This document shows, piece after piece, positions 1 through 7,400 of a DNA stretch of 14,948 bases. The notes under the pieces were generated by a model. It did no database searches, was not told the DNA's origin, and saw only the letters and a program-made list of their open reading frames with translations. The position numbers and the translations under genes were made by a program. Numbering within the stretch: position 1 is the stretch's first letter; each line of letters opens with the position of its first letter. The stretch spans positions 1-14,948 of the forward strand of contig JAPKDE010000043.1 in NCBI GenBank assembly GCA_028822675.1, written 5' to 3'. This stretch comes from Dehalococcoidia bacterium (lineage in GTDB: Bacteria; Chloroflexota; Dehalococcoidia; UBA3495).

Positions 1-66
1 TTGTCAGAATACCTCAATCGTTATGGCGGTTCTATCCAGTTCTTGCTCTCAAAGTCGGACACGTAA
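1..66 (+). CDS. Possible 3' end of an unidentified plus-strand gene
   Basis: Frame 1 is open from the window edge to a TAA at 64-66, giving 21 residues that end FLLSKSDT. Nothing in so short a tail identifies a family. The stop lies 18 bases before a strong hairpin (85-115), the usual arrangement for a gene end, and this would make the hairpin a shared terminator between two convergent genes. A second frame is also open to about base 80, so the frame choice rests mainly on the stop-to-hairpin spacing. It could be non-coding. Confidence 0.35.
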   Translation: MSEYLNRYGGSIQFLLSKSDT

Positions 67-77
67 AAGAGTCGGGT

Positions 78-115
78 AAAACCAAAGAGAGGGCCGTTAC
101 TCGAGACCCTCTCTT
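78..115 (-). terminator. Rho-independent terminator of the minus-strand lipoprotein gene
   Basis: A perfect 9-bp stem pairs AAGAGAGGG (85-93) with CCCTCTCTT (107-115) around a 13-base loop. Read on the minus strand the hairpin is followed by TGGTTTT (bases 84-78), so it suits the lipoprotein gene ending at 192. On the plus strand the downstream tract is less T-rich, but it may also stop the gene ending at 66. Confidence 0.7.
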
Positions 116-191
116 GCTTGGTTGTTTATTGGTTGTTTAACTGTGGGTTTCTGTTAGACGTTTTTTGTCTGCCGTTCTTGCGGTGATGCCG

Positions 192-1760
192 TTATTGAAT
201 TTGGGCTATGAAAACGTGGGCTGCGCCGGTGTTGGTTCCCTTTTGGAAATCTCCGGGCGCTCCAGCCACTAAATCGTTGCCGCTTATGGAAATAGATGTG
301 CCCAACTTGTGTTCGACCGCCGCACCAGTTGCGGTCAGTTTGGCCTGCTCAGACCAGGATGAGCCACTCCGCTTGTAGGTGTACAAAGCTCCGGCGTCAG
401 CTCCTTTGACTGCATTACCAAATGCCCCAATGGCCACCGTGTTATTGCTCACGGAAACAGACCAGCCAAAGTTGTTGGTTGTGATGGCGTCACTGGCGGT
501 GAGTTTTGTCTGCTCTGCCCAATTCCCTTCGGTGCGTAGGAAAACGTAGGCTGCTCCGGTATTGGCGCCATTGGCAGCATTGCCAGGTGCGCCAACGGTC
601 ATCGTGGCTCCGGAAAGAGCCACAGACCGCCCAAATGTGTGTTCGGATGCGGCGTCACTGGCGGTGAGGCGGGCCTGTTGCGCCCAAACTCCGCCGGTGC
701 GAATGAACGCATAGGCTGCGCCGGTTCTGGCGCCGCTGGCCTCGTCATTCAATGCCCCCACTGCTGCCGTGTCATCTTCAATGGCAACTGACCAGCCAAA
801 CATGCTGTTTACTGATTGGTCAGTCCCGGTTAGCTTGGTCTGCTCAGTCCAGGTCTCACCGGTGCGTGTGAACACGTAGGCAGAGCCGGAATCAGTCCCA
901 TTGGGAGTGTCTGAAGGTGCGCCGATGATGATCGAGTCACCACTGATGGCTACTGACGTTCCAAACTTGTCGCTTGTTCCACCGTCGGTGGCTGTTAGCT
1001 TGGCTTGCTGTGTCCAAACACCGTCACTGCGCACAAACACGTAGGCCGCCCCAGAATCAGTGCCTATTGGCGTGTCACCGGCGGCCCCAAGGACCACAGT
1101 GTCGCCACTGAGCCCCACTGATTGGCCAAGCAAGTCTCCTGGCCCAGTGTCATCGCCAATCAATTTGGCTTGCTCGGTCCACGCGCCGTCGGCACGGGTG
1201 AATACCACTGCCGCCCCGGCATTGGTGCCTTTATCAAAGTCGGCATGCACAGAGGCTACAACTGTGTCGCCGTCGATGGCCACGTCGGTACCAAACAGTT
1301 TGCCCGAAGACGAATCACTGGAAGCCAGCTTGATGGAAGCTGATCCGGCGACAAAGGTATAAACCGGTGTCGGTGTCGGTGTCGGTGTCGGTGTTGGTGT
1401 AGCCGTAGGCACCGGTATGGCAGTTGGCGTTGCCACCGGCGTCCTTGTGGGTGTTGGAGTGGGCGCAGGTCTAGGAGTCGCGGTTGCCTGCGGAACGCGG
1501 GCCGGCGTGGCCGTTGCGACCGGGGCTGTAGTTGCAGTTGGAATCCTGGTTGGCCCTGGCGGATTGGTCGGACTGGCAGTCGCTATTGGTGCCAAAGTTG
1601 GCGTTGGCAGCGCGGTTAGGCTGGGCGCAGCCACTGCTGTGGGAACGGGTTCCACAGTGATGGTGGGAGTCGGTTGACCTTGAGTTCCATCGTCCCCGGT
1701 GCAGGCCGCAAGAATCAAAAGGCCTACACTCAGTGCGATCAGCTTCATCAGTCGTTTCAT
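192..1760 (-). CDS. Surface lipoprotein with Pro/Thr-rich linker and seven FG-GAP-type repeats
   Basis: The 522-residue product starts MKRLMKLIALSVG and has a lipobox LAAC with the lipidated cysteine at position 20, so it should be exported and anchored to the outer face of the membrane. Residues about 21-142 form a Pro/Thr/Ala linker ending in a TP dipeptide run. From residue 143 to the end there are seven consecutive repeats. The first six are exactly 55 residues, the last 50, each with a KL start, (F/L)G(T/W/Q/R)S-V-(A/S), a D-G or S-G turn, VGAP, GAAYVF and a W-x-(E/Q)Q end. This matches FG-GAP_2-type units and predicts a seven-bladed beta-propeller, probably for adhesion or ligand binding; the ligand is unknown. 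The 1760 start is chosen over an upstream in-frame ATG at 1844 because it begins the signal peptide, has AGAGGA upstream, and lies downstream of the predicted promoter at 1827-1854. Confidence 0.85.
   Translation of the reverse strand: MKRLMKLIALSVGLLILAACTGDDGTQGQPTPTITVEPVPTAVAAPSLTALPTPTLAPIATASPTNPPGPTRIPTATTAPVATATPARVPQATATPRPAPTPTPTRTPVATPTAIPVPTATPTPTPTPTPTPVYTFVAGSASIKLASSDSSSGKLFGTDVAIDGDTVVASVHADFDKGTNAGAAVVFTRADGAWTEQAKLIGDDTGPGDLLGQSVGLSGDTVVLGAAGDTPIGTDSGAAYVFVRSDGVWTQQAKLTATDGGTSDKFGTSVAISGDSIIIGAPSDTPNGTDSGSAYVFTRTGETWTEQTKLTGTDQSVNSMFGWSVAIEDDTAAVGALNDEASGARTGAAYAFIRTGGVWAQQARLTASDAASEHTFGRSVALSGATMTVGAPGNAANGANTGAAYVFLRTEGNWAEQTKLTASDAITTNNFGWSVSVSNNTVAIGAFGNAVKGADAGALYTYKRSGSSWSEQAKLTATGAAVEHKLGTSISISGNDLVAGAPGDFQKGTNTGAAHVFIAQIQ
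1365..1400. repeat. Hexanucleotide tandem repeat in the TP linker
   Basis: CGGTGT is repeated five times in perfect phase (1365-1394), followed by a sixth unit TGGTGT. On the coding (minus) strand this writes Thr-Pro dipeptides of the lipoprotein linker. Such arrays can change length by slippage. The unit is six bases, so copy-number change would keep the reading frame and alter only stalk length. Confidence 0.8.
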
Positions 1761-1826
1761 ATCCGTTCCTCTGTAGTAATTGTGGGGGCAATCACGACAA
1801 AAATAAACAGCAATCACCTGGTAAGA

Positions 1827-1854
1827 ATTATAGATGGCCCACACCCTAGGTCAA
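1827..1854 (-). promoter_or_regulatory. Sigma70-type promoter for the lipoprotein gene
   Basis: On the minus strand TTGACC (1854-1849) and a perfect TATAAT (1832-1827) are separated by 16 bases. Transcription would begin near 1820, leaving about 60 bases before the ATG at 1760. This also argues against translation from the upstream in-frame ATG at 1844. Confidence 0.7.
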
Positions 1855-1949
1855 GCAGGTTTGAGCGTTCTGTTGCCTAGAAACAAGCCATGCCAGGCAC
1901 ATATTTAAACAAAGTTTAATTAAAAAATAAGGATAGTGACCTGCGGTCG

Positions 1950-1979
1950 TTGTTATGTCGTACATACGTTCTATATAAT
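1950..1979 (+). promoter_or_regulatory. Promoter of the imuB unit with LexA-like operator in the spacer
   Basis: TTGTTA (1950-1955) and a perfect TATAAT (1974-1979) are 18 bases apart, about 80 bases before imuB. The spacer contains CGTACATACGTTCT (1959-1972), which fits 12 of 14 positions of the Gram-positive LexA box CGAACRNRYGTTCG. A repressor bound there would block RNA polymerase directly. Since imuB/dnaE2 cassettes are classical SOS genes in many bacteria, position and content support each other. Binding itself is not shown. Confidence 0.65.
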
Positions 1980-2060
1980 TCGTGCCCACCAAGAAAATAG
2001 CTTTATAAAAAGGCCGGAACCAGTCTCAATATCAGCCTTGATTCCCGGAAAATTAGAGCA

Positions 2061-3260
2061 ATGACCGATCGTTCAATAGCCTGCATGTTAATTACCCACC
2101 TTCCGGTGAAAGCGGAAATTCGCCGCTATCCCCAGTTGCGAGGAAAACCGGTAATCATCACCGAGAGTTACGGTTCCAAGGACCTGGTGCTGGATAGCTC
2201 ATCGGAAGCCCTTGGGGTGCGTTCTGGCATGCCGCTTGCGGAGGCTATGTCCCGGTGCAAAGAGGCTTCTTTGATCCAGGCTGATGCTCCCTATTACAAC
2301 GGGATGTTCGACAAGCTGATCAGAGCCCTGGAACTGCGCAGCCCAGTGGTGGAAAAAGATGGACTGGGTTGTGCCTATGTGGGTCTGGAAGGCTTGAATC
2401 TTATGTACGGAGGCGAGGCTCGGGTCATTGCCTCTCTGTTGCAAACGGCACCCACGGGGTTCAATCCCCGGGTTGGCGTGGCAGGAGGGAAATTCCCGGC
2501 CTACATTGCTGCAGTGACCACCAAGGGAGGGCGCGCAACCAAGGTACCCCATGACTCCGCAGGTATGGCCGCCTTTTTGAAGGGGCTATCCATTGGCTTG
2601 CTGCCACTGTCTTGGGCCAACAAAGCCCGGCTGCACCGATTTGGCATCCACACTTTAGACCAACTGTCAGCCCTGCCAGAAGGCGCAGTCCAAGCCCAAC
2701 TGGGCGCTGCGGGGCGGCGGGCTTGGCTGCTGGCCTGCGGGGTTGATGACAGCCCACTGGTGGCCCAAGAGCCAGAACAGATCGTGGAAGAGTCACTTAC
2801 ATTCCCATCGCCGACCATCACTTGGACTCCGATTCTGACGGCTCTGAGCACTCTGTTGGGACGAGCCTTTGCCCGGCCGGAGATTGGCGGCCGCTACGTG
2901 CGAACTGCCACCATTGAAAGCCATGTGTACCGGCAGTCTCCCTGGGTAAAGCGATTTGGGTTCAAAGAAGCGATGGGCAGCAGAGAGCGGACCCTGTTCG
3001 CTCTGAAAAGCCGGTTGGACGGTGTGACTTTGCCCGGACCACTGGAAGATATGAAACTGACCCTGACCGGGTTCACTGGTGAGTCTGGCATCCAGGCCAA
3101 CCTGTTCTCCGACGTTCGTAAGCAGGAACAGTTGAAGGAGATGATGCGCCAATTGGAATCCCTGCTGGGCGGCAAACCACCCATCTACCAGATGAAGGAG
3201 GTGGAGCCGTGGTCGCGCATACCAGAAAGACGCCAAGCGCTGGTTCCATTCGATCCATGA
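2061..3260 (+). CDS. imuB: ImuB-like, catalytically inactive Y-family polymerase homologue
   Basis: The 399-residue protein has the Y-family polymerase layout: N-terminal palm/fingers (about 1-170), a helix-hairpin-helix thumb (about 185-228), and a little-finger-like region (about 245-340). The metal-binding acidic residues are gone: the Pol IV D8 position is Leu10, and the Asp-Glu pair is Gly103-Cys104 in the strand VVEKDGLGCAY. This loss defines ImuB, a scaffold that recruits DnaE2 to the sliding clamp for error-prone translesion synthesis. A candidate clamp-binding motif QANLF is at 345-349, and the ImuB C-terminal signature PWSRIPERR at 383-391. The SD before ATG 2061 is weak (GGA/AGAG). 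The gene lies behind a LexA-box promoter, overlaps the next gene, and has no imuA beside it. An active Pol IV is excluded by the missing residues. Confidence 0.88.
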   Translation: MTDRSIACMLITHLPVKAEIRRYPQLRGKPVIITESYGSKDLVLDSSSEALGVRSGMPLAEAMSRCKEASLIQADAPYYNGMFDKLIRALELRSPVVEKDGLGCAYVGLEGLNLMYGGEARVIASLLQTAPTGFNPRVGVAGGKFPAYIAAVTTKGGRATKVPHDSAGMAAFLKGLSIGLLPLSWANKARLHRFGIHTLDQLSALPEGAVQAQLGAAGRRAWLLACGVDDSPLVAQEPEQIVEESLTFPSPTITWTPILTALSTLLGRAFARPEIGGRYVRTATIESHVYRQSPWVKRFGFKEAMGSRERTLFALKSRLDGVTLPGPLEDMKLTLTGFTGESGIQANLFSDVRKQEQLKEMMRQLESLLGGKPPIYQMKEVEPWSRIPERRQALVPFDP

Positions 3261-3718
3261 CCTCTCGCGCCGAAAATGCTAAGGCCGAAAATTCTCTCGC
3301 CGAAAATTCTCAGGCTGCAAAACCCGCTGACCCAAAAACTACGCCCGCAGCCCCTGGGGCTGTAAATCAGAGTGTCCAGAGTGTGCAGTTTCGCTCGCTG
3401 AACGTCCCGGTCCCGATAGACGTTGTTGAGAACAACTCAGAGCGGCCGGTCTCCGTGACACTGCCGCCCTCCAGTTCTAGCCGGTCGACTCGTTCCCGTC
3501 GACTGGCATCAGAACCTCAGACCTTGGCCTTAACCAGCCTGGCTGTCACCGCAATAAATGACCTATGGCAGGTGGACGATGAATGGTGGCGAGAACTCCC
3601 CATATCCCGCTGCTACTACCAAATAACCACCCTGAACCCGCTTAGCCAAGACGAACGGCGCCTAACCATCTTCCGGGACCAATTGAACGCCCAGTGGTAC
3701 TGGCAGAAGGGAGGGTAG
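3209..3718 (+). CDS. DUF6504-like small protein coupled to imuB
   Basis: The 169-residue product has a variable Ala/Asn/Ser/Pro-rich first half and a conserved-looking C-terminal domain (about 108-169) with NDLWQVDDEWWRE, PISRCYY and LTIFRD segments. This resembles from memory the DUF6504-type domain found next to or fused to ImuB in other bacteria; its function is not established. The GTG start at 3209 is preferred because AAGGAGG (3195-3201), inside imuB, sits seven bases upstream. An alternative ATG at 3257 overlaps the imuB stop as ATGA and would give 153 residues. Either way the two genes overlap and should be translationally coupled, which suggests a partner of the mutasome. Residues 21-35 come from a 15-bp tandem repeat. 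Confidence 0.72.
   Translation: MVAHTRKTPSAGSIRSMTSRAENAKAENSLAENSQAAKPADPKTTPAAPGAVNQSVQSVQFRSLNVPVPIDVVENNSERPVSVTLPPSSSSRSTRSRRLASEPQTLALTSLAVTAINDLWQVDDEWWRELPISRCYYQITTLNPLSQDERRLTIFRDQLNAQWYWQKGG
3269..3313 (+). repeat. Three-copy 15-bp tandem repeat inside the DUF6504-like gene
   Basis: GCCGAAAATGCTAAG, GCCGAAAATTCTCTC and GCCGAAAATTCTCAG follow one another without gaps, writing AENAK, AENSL and AENSQ. The unit is a multiple of three, so expansion would stay in frame. It lies in the disordered-looking N-terminal part. Confidence 0.8.
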
Positions 3719-3752
3719 TAGGTGGTCAGCGGTCAGTGCCAACCACAGTATC

Positions 3753-3789
3753 TGTCATTCTGAGCCAGCCGCAGCGGCGAAGAATCTGC
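3753..3789. repeat. 37-bp interspersed repeat, copy A
   Basis: This copy starts TGTCATTCTGAGCC and ends GCGAAGAATCTGC. It is identical over all 37 bases to copy C at 4256-4292, and resembles, inverted, copy B at 4107-4135. Elements of the TCATTCTGAG...GAAGAATCT type are, from general experience, dispersed in many copies in diverse bacterial genomes. It lies 20 bases before the GIY-YIG start codon. Confidence 0.85.
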
Positions 3790-3809
3790 CAACTTGCAAG
3801 GACAAGAAA

Positions 3810-4133
3810 ATGAACCATTACTACATGTACATCATGGTTAGTCATGAGGGAACTTTGTACATAGGAATGACCAATAATTTGTACCGTAGGGCATATGAAT
3901 ATCGCCACAAACTAGTACCTGGGTTTACTCAGAAGTACAACGTGACCAAGTTGGTGCACTACGAAGAGACGACTAGTGTTGAGTCAGCGATAACCAGAGA
4001 GAAACAAATCAAAGGCTGGCGTAGAAGCAGGAAGGCAGAGTTGGTGGCATTGTCGAATCCGTACTGGGTGGACTTGGCTAAAGATTGGTATGAAGACCGA
4101 AGCTTGGCAGATCCTTCGCTTCACTCAGGATGA
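3810..4133 (+). CDS. Small GIY-YIG nuclease-domain protein
   Basis: The 107-residue protein is a stand-alone GIY-YIG domain of the UPF0213/YhbQ kind. MYIMVS then LYIGMTNNLYRRAYEY (about 6-31) gives the GIY/YIG pair (here MYI and YIG), the N-terminal Arg of the motif region, and further on ITREKQIKGWRRSRKAELV with the Glu (REKQIKGW) that holds the metal in this superfamily. Single-domain members are presumed nickase/endonuclease-like, but their cellular role is poorly known. AAGGA lies seven bases before the ATG. The last seven residues (DPSLHSG) and the stop codon are written by repeat copy B, and copy A sits just upstream, so the gene travels inside repeats. It breaks up what would otherwise be an imuB-DUF6504-dnaE2 operon. 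Confidence 0.85.
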   Translation: MNHYYMYIMVSHEGTLYIGMTNNLYRRAYEYRHKLVPGFTQKYNVTKLVHYEETTSVESAITREKQIKGWRRSRKAELVALSNPYWVDLAKDWYEDRSLADPSLHSG

Positions 4134-4135
4134 CA
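4107..4135. repeat. Interspersed repeat, copy B (inverted and degenerate)
   Basis: GCAGATCCTTCGC, then CACTCAGGATGACA, is the reverse complement of the ends of copies A and C with a shorter middle (29 versus 37 bases). The outer ten bases ATGACATATG (4130-4139) pair perfectly with CATATGTCAT (4252-4261) at copy C, so B and C form an inverted pair about 110 bases apart. The GIY-YIG stop codon (4131-4133) lies in it. Confidence 0.75.
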
Positions 4136-4255
4136 TATGCGGGTATGACAGCGACTGAGCGAGGTGTAGCTGGATTAAAAATGCTCTCTTCGAAGTAACC
4201 ACCCGGATAGGCCTGTTGGACGAAATATGTTTATAGCGGACTACTCATTCTCATA

Positions 4256-4292
4256 TGTCATTCTGAGCCAGCCGCAGCGGCGAAGAATCTGC
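4256..4292. repeat. 37-bp interspersed repeat, copy C
   Basis: Identical in sequence and direction to copy A. The unit from A to the base before C is 503 bases and contains the whole GIY-YIG gene. The stretch 4134-4405 around this copy holds no gene. After the repeat there is a small G/C hairpin (AGGGGG-ATTT-CCCCCT, 4335-4350) and then GCTGACCAC (4370-4378), which is the inverse of GTGGTCAGC at 3722-3730. Confidence 0.85.
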
Positions 4293-4405
4293 TGTGCTCT
4301 GGTGGGGAAACTAGTGACCTTTCGTAAAGTGGGTAGGGGGATTTCCCCCTCGCAGAAACCAACCCAAAAGCTGACCACTAACCGTTGATAGCTGCCAACT
4401 AACCT

Positions 4406-7400
4406 ATGTACGCAGAACTTCATTGCCACAGTAACTATTCTTTTCAAGAAGGGGCCTCCTCCGTGGAGGACTTGCTGGTGCGCGCCCATGATTTGGGGCT
4501 GAAGGCGCTGGCCCTGACCGACCACGACAATCTGTGCGGGGCGATGCACTTTGCGCAGGTGGCTAAGACCATTGGCATTCAGTCCATCACCGGCGTGGAA
4601 ATGACGATCAAAGATAAACTTCTCAGTAAAGACGGAGCCCCTGGTAAAAGCGTGACGCCTGGCAAAGACAGCCCGGAGATTGGCCCTGGCTCTCACCTGA
4701 CCTTCTTGGCTGAGACTGGGGAAGGTTACAGCCAACTTTCAAACCTCATCTCGTATTCCTATGTTGCGGGTGATCGCAAGGACCCTGCCTTGGACCTGAA
4801 ATACCTGCCCGACCGAGTCCATGGTCTGATTCTGCTGACTGGCTGCCGTACCGGTCGGCTCCCCAGCCTTTTGACCGCAGGTCGTTTCGCGGAGGCTGAA
4901 GATCAATTGCGTCAGTACCTAGACTGGTTCGGAACGGACAATGTGTTTGTGGAATTGCAACAGAATCTGGTGCAGGGGGATACCAACCGCAACCGACGCC
5001 TCATCGACCTGGCACAGAAGCTGGGTGTTCCCACAGTGGCCACCAACAACGTCCATTACCATGTTCCGGAACGCCACCGCCTGCAGGATGCATTGGTCTC
5101 CATAAAGCACAACCGCAGCCTGGAGGAGACCCACAAAGAACGCCGACCCAATAACCAGTTCTACCTCAAATCGTCTGAAGAAATGGCTGCAATGTTCTCC
5201 CGCTGCCCCGAGGCCATCAAGAACACGCTCCGCATTGCTGAGCGTTGTTCCTTTGACCTGACCAAAGATCTGGCCTACCGGTTTCCGGACTACCCGGTGC
5301 CCGATGGGGCCACTCCCCAGAGCCACTTGGAGACTTTGTGCCGTCAGGCCGCTGAGCGTCGCTACGGAGGCGCAAGCCAAAGAACTCAGAATCGGGGAAA
5401 GGTTGAAGCCCGCTTGCAAGAGGAGCTACGGCTGATTGGAAAGCACAACCTTGCCGGCTTCTTCCTGATCTACTACGAGATTATCCAGATGGCCCGGCAG
5501 ATCATGATTGAGATGGGTCTAAGCGACGCCGAAATCCCACTGGAAGAACGCCCGCCGGGAAGAGGGCGCGGGTCGTCCGTGGCCATGCTGGTGGGCTACC
5601 TGATCGGCCTCTCCCACATCGACCCACTGGAGTACAACCTGTCCCTGGACCGGTTCCTGTCTGATGACCTGGGCTCGGTTCCGGATATAGACCTGGATTT
5701 CCCCCGCAATATCAGAGAGCAGTTGATTGTTCGAGTGCACCAGAAGTGGGGTTGGGACCGGGCTGCTTTGACTGGCATGATCAGCACCTACCAGATGAAG
5801 GGCGCGATCAGAGACTTGGGCAAGGCGCTGGGACTGCCGGCCCAAGGCATGGACAAGCTGGCCAAACGGGTCGACTCCCACGATGCCAAAGAACTGGAGT
5901 TGGAGATGCTCCAACTGCCCGAATATCAAGACAAAGTCGACGCCCCGGGTTGGCGTGACCTGATTGAGATGTCGGCCCAGTTGGACGGCTTCCCCAAGTA
6001 CCTGGCCCAGCATCCCGGCGGCATGATCATCAGCTCGTCGCCCCTCATAGACACCGTGCCAGTGCAACAAGCGGCTATTGCCGACCGCTACATCTGCCAC
6101 TGGGACAAAGACAGTATCGACCAAGCCGGGTTCGTAAAGATTGATTTCTTGGCCCTGGGCGCCCTCTCCCAAATGCAAGAATGCCTACTTCTAATCGAAG
6201 GACGAGAGGGCAAGTACATTGACCTGAGTCGTATCGATTTCAACGACCGAGCAGTCTATGAGACCATGCACCGGGCCGACACTATTGGCATCTTTCAGGT
6301 GGAGTCGGCTGCTCAGATGCAGACCGTGCCCCGCATCAAACCTTGGAACCTGACTGACATGGCCTACGAGGTGGGCGCAGTGCGGCCCGGTGTGGGCGTG
6401 AATGACGGCGTTACCCAGTTTATCGAACGCCGCTCTGAGGGCATCCCCTGGGACTATGACCACCCGCTGGAGCAACGGGCACTGGAGCGGACCTTGGGAA
6501 TAATCCTGTTCCAGGACCAGGTGAACCAGGTGGCCATCGACGTGGCTGGCTTCACGGGACTGGAGGCCGACCAGATGCGCCGGGCCTTTGGGCGACGCAA
6601 TAACGAACTCATGATTCGCCATTACTGGGAGAAGTTCCGGGACGGCGCGGCTGAGTTGGGCGTCACTGAAGAAACAGCCGAGAGAATTTTCAAAAAGTTC
6701 AACGGCCACTACATGTTCCCTGAGTCCCATGCCTTTGCTTTTGGCGCAACCGCCTACCACATGGCCTGGCTCAAGTATTACTACCCCCTGGAGTTTTATG
6801 TTGCCATCTTTAATCAGCAGCCCATGGGTTTCTATAACACGGAGACTTTGAAGGAAGACGCAAAACGTCACGGCATAGCTGTCTTGAATCCAGACATCAA
6901 CCACAGCCGGGAGAAATGCATCATCAGAAACGAGTCGCTTTTGCTGGGGCTGCGCTACGTCCGCGGAATGGGCGATGCGGTGGCGTCTCAGGCAGTGGCT
7001 GCCAGGGATAAAGGCGGGCCATTCAAGAATCTGGCCGATGCCATGGAGCGCACCGGACTACAACGAGAGGCCATCGAGAACCTGGTGACTGCCGGGGCCT
7101 TTGATGCCCTGACTGCAGCCTCTGAAGCTGCAAAACCTGGAGCACCAAGCAATGCCAAATCTGGAAGGGCAGACAAGACTCAATCTGGAGAACCAAGCAA
7201 TAACAACAAAAAAACAGGTCGGCGGCAAGCCCTGTGGGAGGTTGGTCTGCGTTACCGGGCCTTCAATACACAACCTCCGCTAGCGTTGCCAGTGGAACAA
7301 GACATGGCACAACTGCCGGAGCAGAGTCAGTGGGAGTCCATGGGCGAGGAATATCGCATCCTGGGCCTCTACCCAGAGGGGCACCTGATGGCCCTGGCCC

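Noticed and set aside
1365..1677. Repetitive Gly/Val-rich plus-strand frame and CRISPR-like look of the linker region
   Set aside because: It is the complement of the TP/Ala-rich lipoprotein linker. The repeats are 6 bases with no spacers, so neither a gene nor a CRISPR array.
1761..1844. N-terminal extension of the lipoprotein to an ATG at 1844
   Set aside because: It would put 28 residues before a textbook lipoprotein signal peptide, and the predicted transcript starts downstream of it near 1820.
1905..1919. TTAAAC-AAA-GTTTAA inverted repeat upstream of imuB
   Set aside because: Only 6 bp, AT-only except one pair, in AT-rich DNA; easily chance and too far from the promoter to interpret.
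4335..4350. AGGGGG-ATTT-CCCCCT hairpin as a terminator before dnaE2
   Set aside because: The stem is only 6 bp and no T-run follows on either strand, so it is noted only as a possible structure.
5519..6178. Long minus-strand open frame inside dnaE2 (also 6191-6904)
   Set aside because: These are shadows of the strongly supported dnaE2 codons with no ribosome site or recognisable domain.
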